Shown here piece after piece: positions 6,871 to 6,920 of a DNA stretch of 6,920 nucleotides (positions within the stretch are counted from its first letter, which is position 1; the number at the start of each line of letters is the position of its first letter). The translations under genes were made by a program, and so were the position numbers. The stretch lies in NCBI GenBank assembly GCA_013696015.1, contig JACCZI010000154.1:1-6920 (forward strand). The letters are read 5' to 3'. Source of the stretch: Nocardioidaceae bacterium (GTDB lineage Bacteria > Actinomycetota > Actinomycetes > Propionibacteriales > Nocardioidaceae). Under the pieces are notes generated by a model that did no database searches, was not told the DNA's origin, and was given only the letters and a program-made list of their open reading frames with translations.

Positions 6871-6920
6871 TGTTCGCCCCGCACACAATGGTGGCGTCTG
6901 CTGCTTGTCTCGTAGCCCCG
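6870..6920 (+). CDS. Second copy of the VanZ-like ORF, start only
   Basis: The first 17 codons (VFAPHTMVASAACLVAP) are identical in sequence to the start of the preceding ORF and run off the window. Its GTG overlaps the stop of that ORF as TAGTG, a layout that permits translational restart. It may be the 5' end of the intact gene of which the upstream ORF is a partial duplicate. Confidence 0.4.
   Translation, partial: MFAPHTMVASAACLVAP
6870..6920 (+). repeat. Direct repeat, copy 2 (cut by window end)
   Basis: An exact match over 51 bases to 6631-6681, continuing to the last base of the window. If the identity goes on, the structure is a head-to-tail tandem duplication with a 239-bp unit. 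That length is not a multiple of three, so the second copy is read in another frame from the first. Confidence 0.97.

Noticed and set aside
6631..6920. The 51-bp direct repeats as attachment sites or insertion-sequence ends
   Set aside because: Only 188 bases lie between them, with no integrase or transposase and no terminal inverted repeats; the repeat begins at a start codon and is coding-like, so a gene-internal duplication fits better.

Overview
The window is very GC-rich, its genes have strongly GC-biased third codon positions, and the gene order is typical of actinobacteria: DUF6049 protein, lipid II flippase MurJ and a kinase-like protein on the minus strand, divergent from a CCA-adding tRNA nucleotidyltransferase on the plus strand. 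In Mycobacterium tuberculosis the corresponding block is Rv3907c (pcnA) to Rv3910 (mviN/murJ). Here the kinase-like module is a separate gene instead of the C-terminal part of MurJ, and no NUDIX (mutT4) gene lies between the DUF6049 and pcnA homologues. This argues against Mycobacterium and for another high-GC actinobacterium. The genus cannot be named from the sequence.

Layout. 1-1076 (minus): a membrane-anchored pseudokinase, cut by the left window edge, with all catalytic motifs lost. 1077-1222: a 146-bp gap holding a strong ribosome binding site and a possible promoter. 1223-2902 (minus): MurJ. 2899-5061 (minus): a secreted, C-terminally anchored DUF6049 protein that overlaps MurJ by 4 bases (GTGA). 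5062-5127: a compact divergent control region with one -10-like hexamer per strand, each about 7-8 bases before a GTG codon, suggesting leaderless mRNAs on both sides. 5128-6579 (plus): the CCA-adding enzyme. 6580-6920: a short two-helix membrane ORF resembling the start of a VanZ-like protein; its first 51 bases recur exactly 239 bases downstream and run off the window.

How the genes fit together. MurJ flips the peptidoglycan precursor lipid II across the membrane. In mycobacteria the MurJ-attached pseudokinase, once phosphorylated, recruits the FHA protein FhaA and restrains peptidoglycan synthesis. The separate pseudokinase here, directly downstream of murJ, probably does a related job in trans. 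The DUF6049 protein, translationally coupled to MurJ, is an envelope protein of unknown function. The CCA-adding enzyme is a housekeeping tRNA-maturation gene sharing the divergent control region.

No rRNA, tRNA, CRISPR array, insertion sequence or convincing terminator was seen. The points most worth a second look are the tandem partial duplication at the right edge, the detached and fully degenerate pseudokinase, an in-frame 15-bp triplication in the DUF6049 signal peptide, and the paired leaderless-type promoters. None of these clearly amounts to a wholly new system; most of the window is conserved cell-envelope and tRNA machinery.
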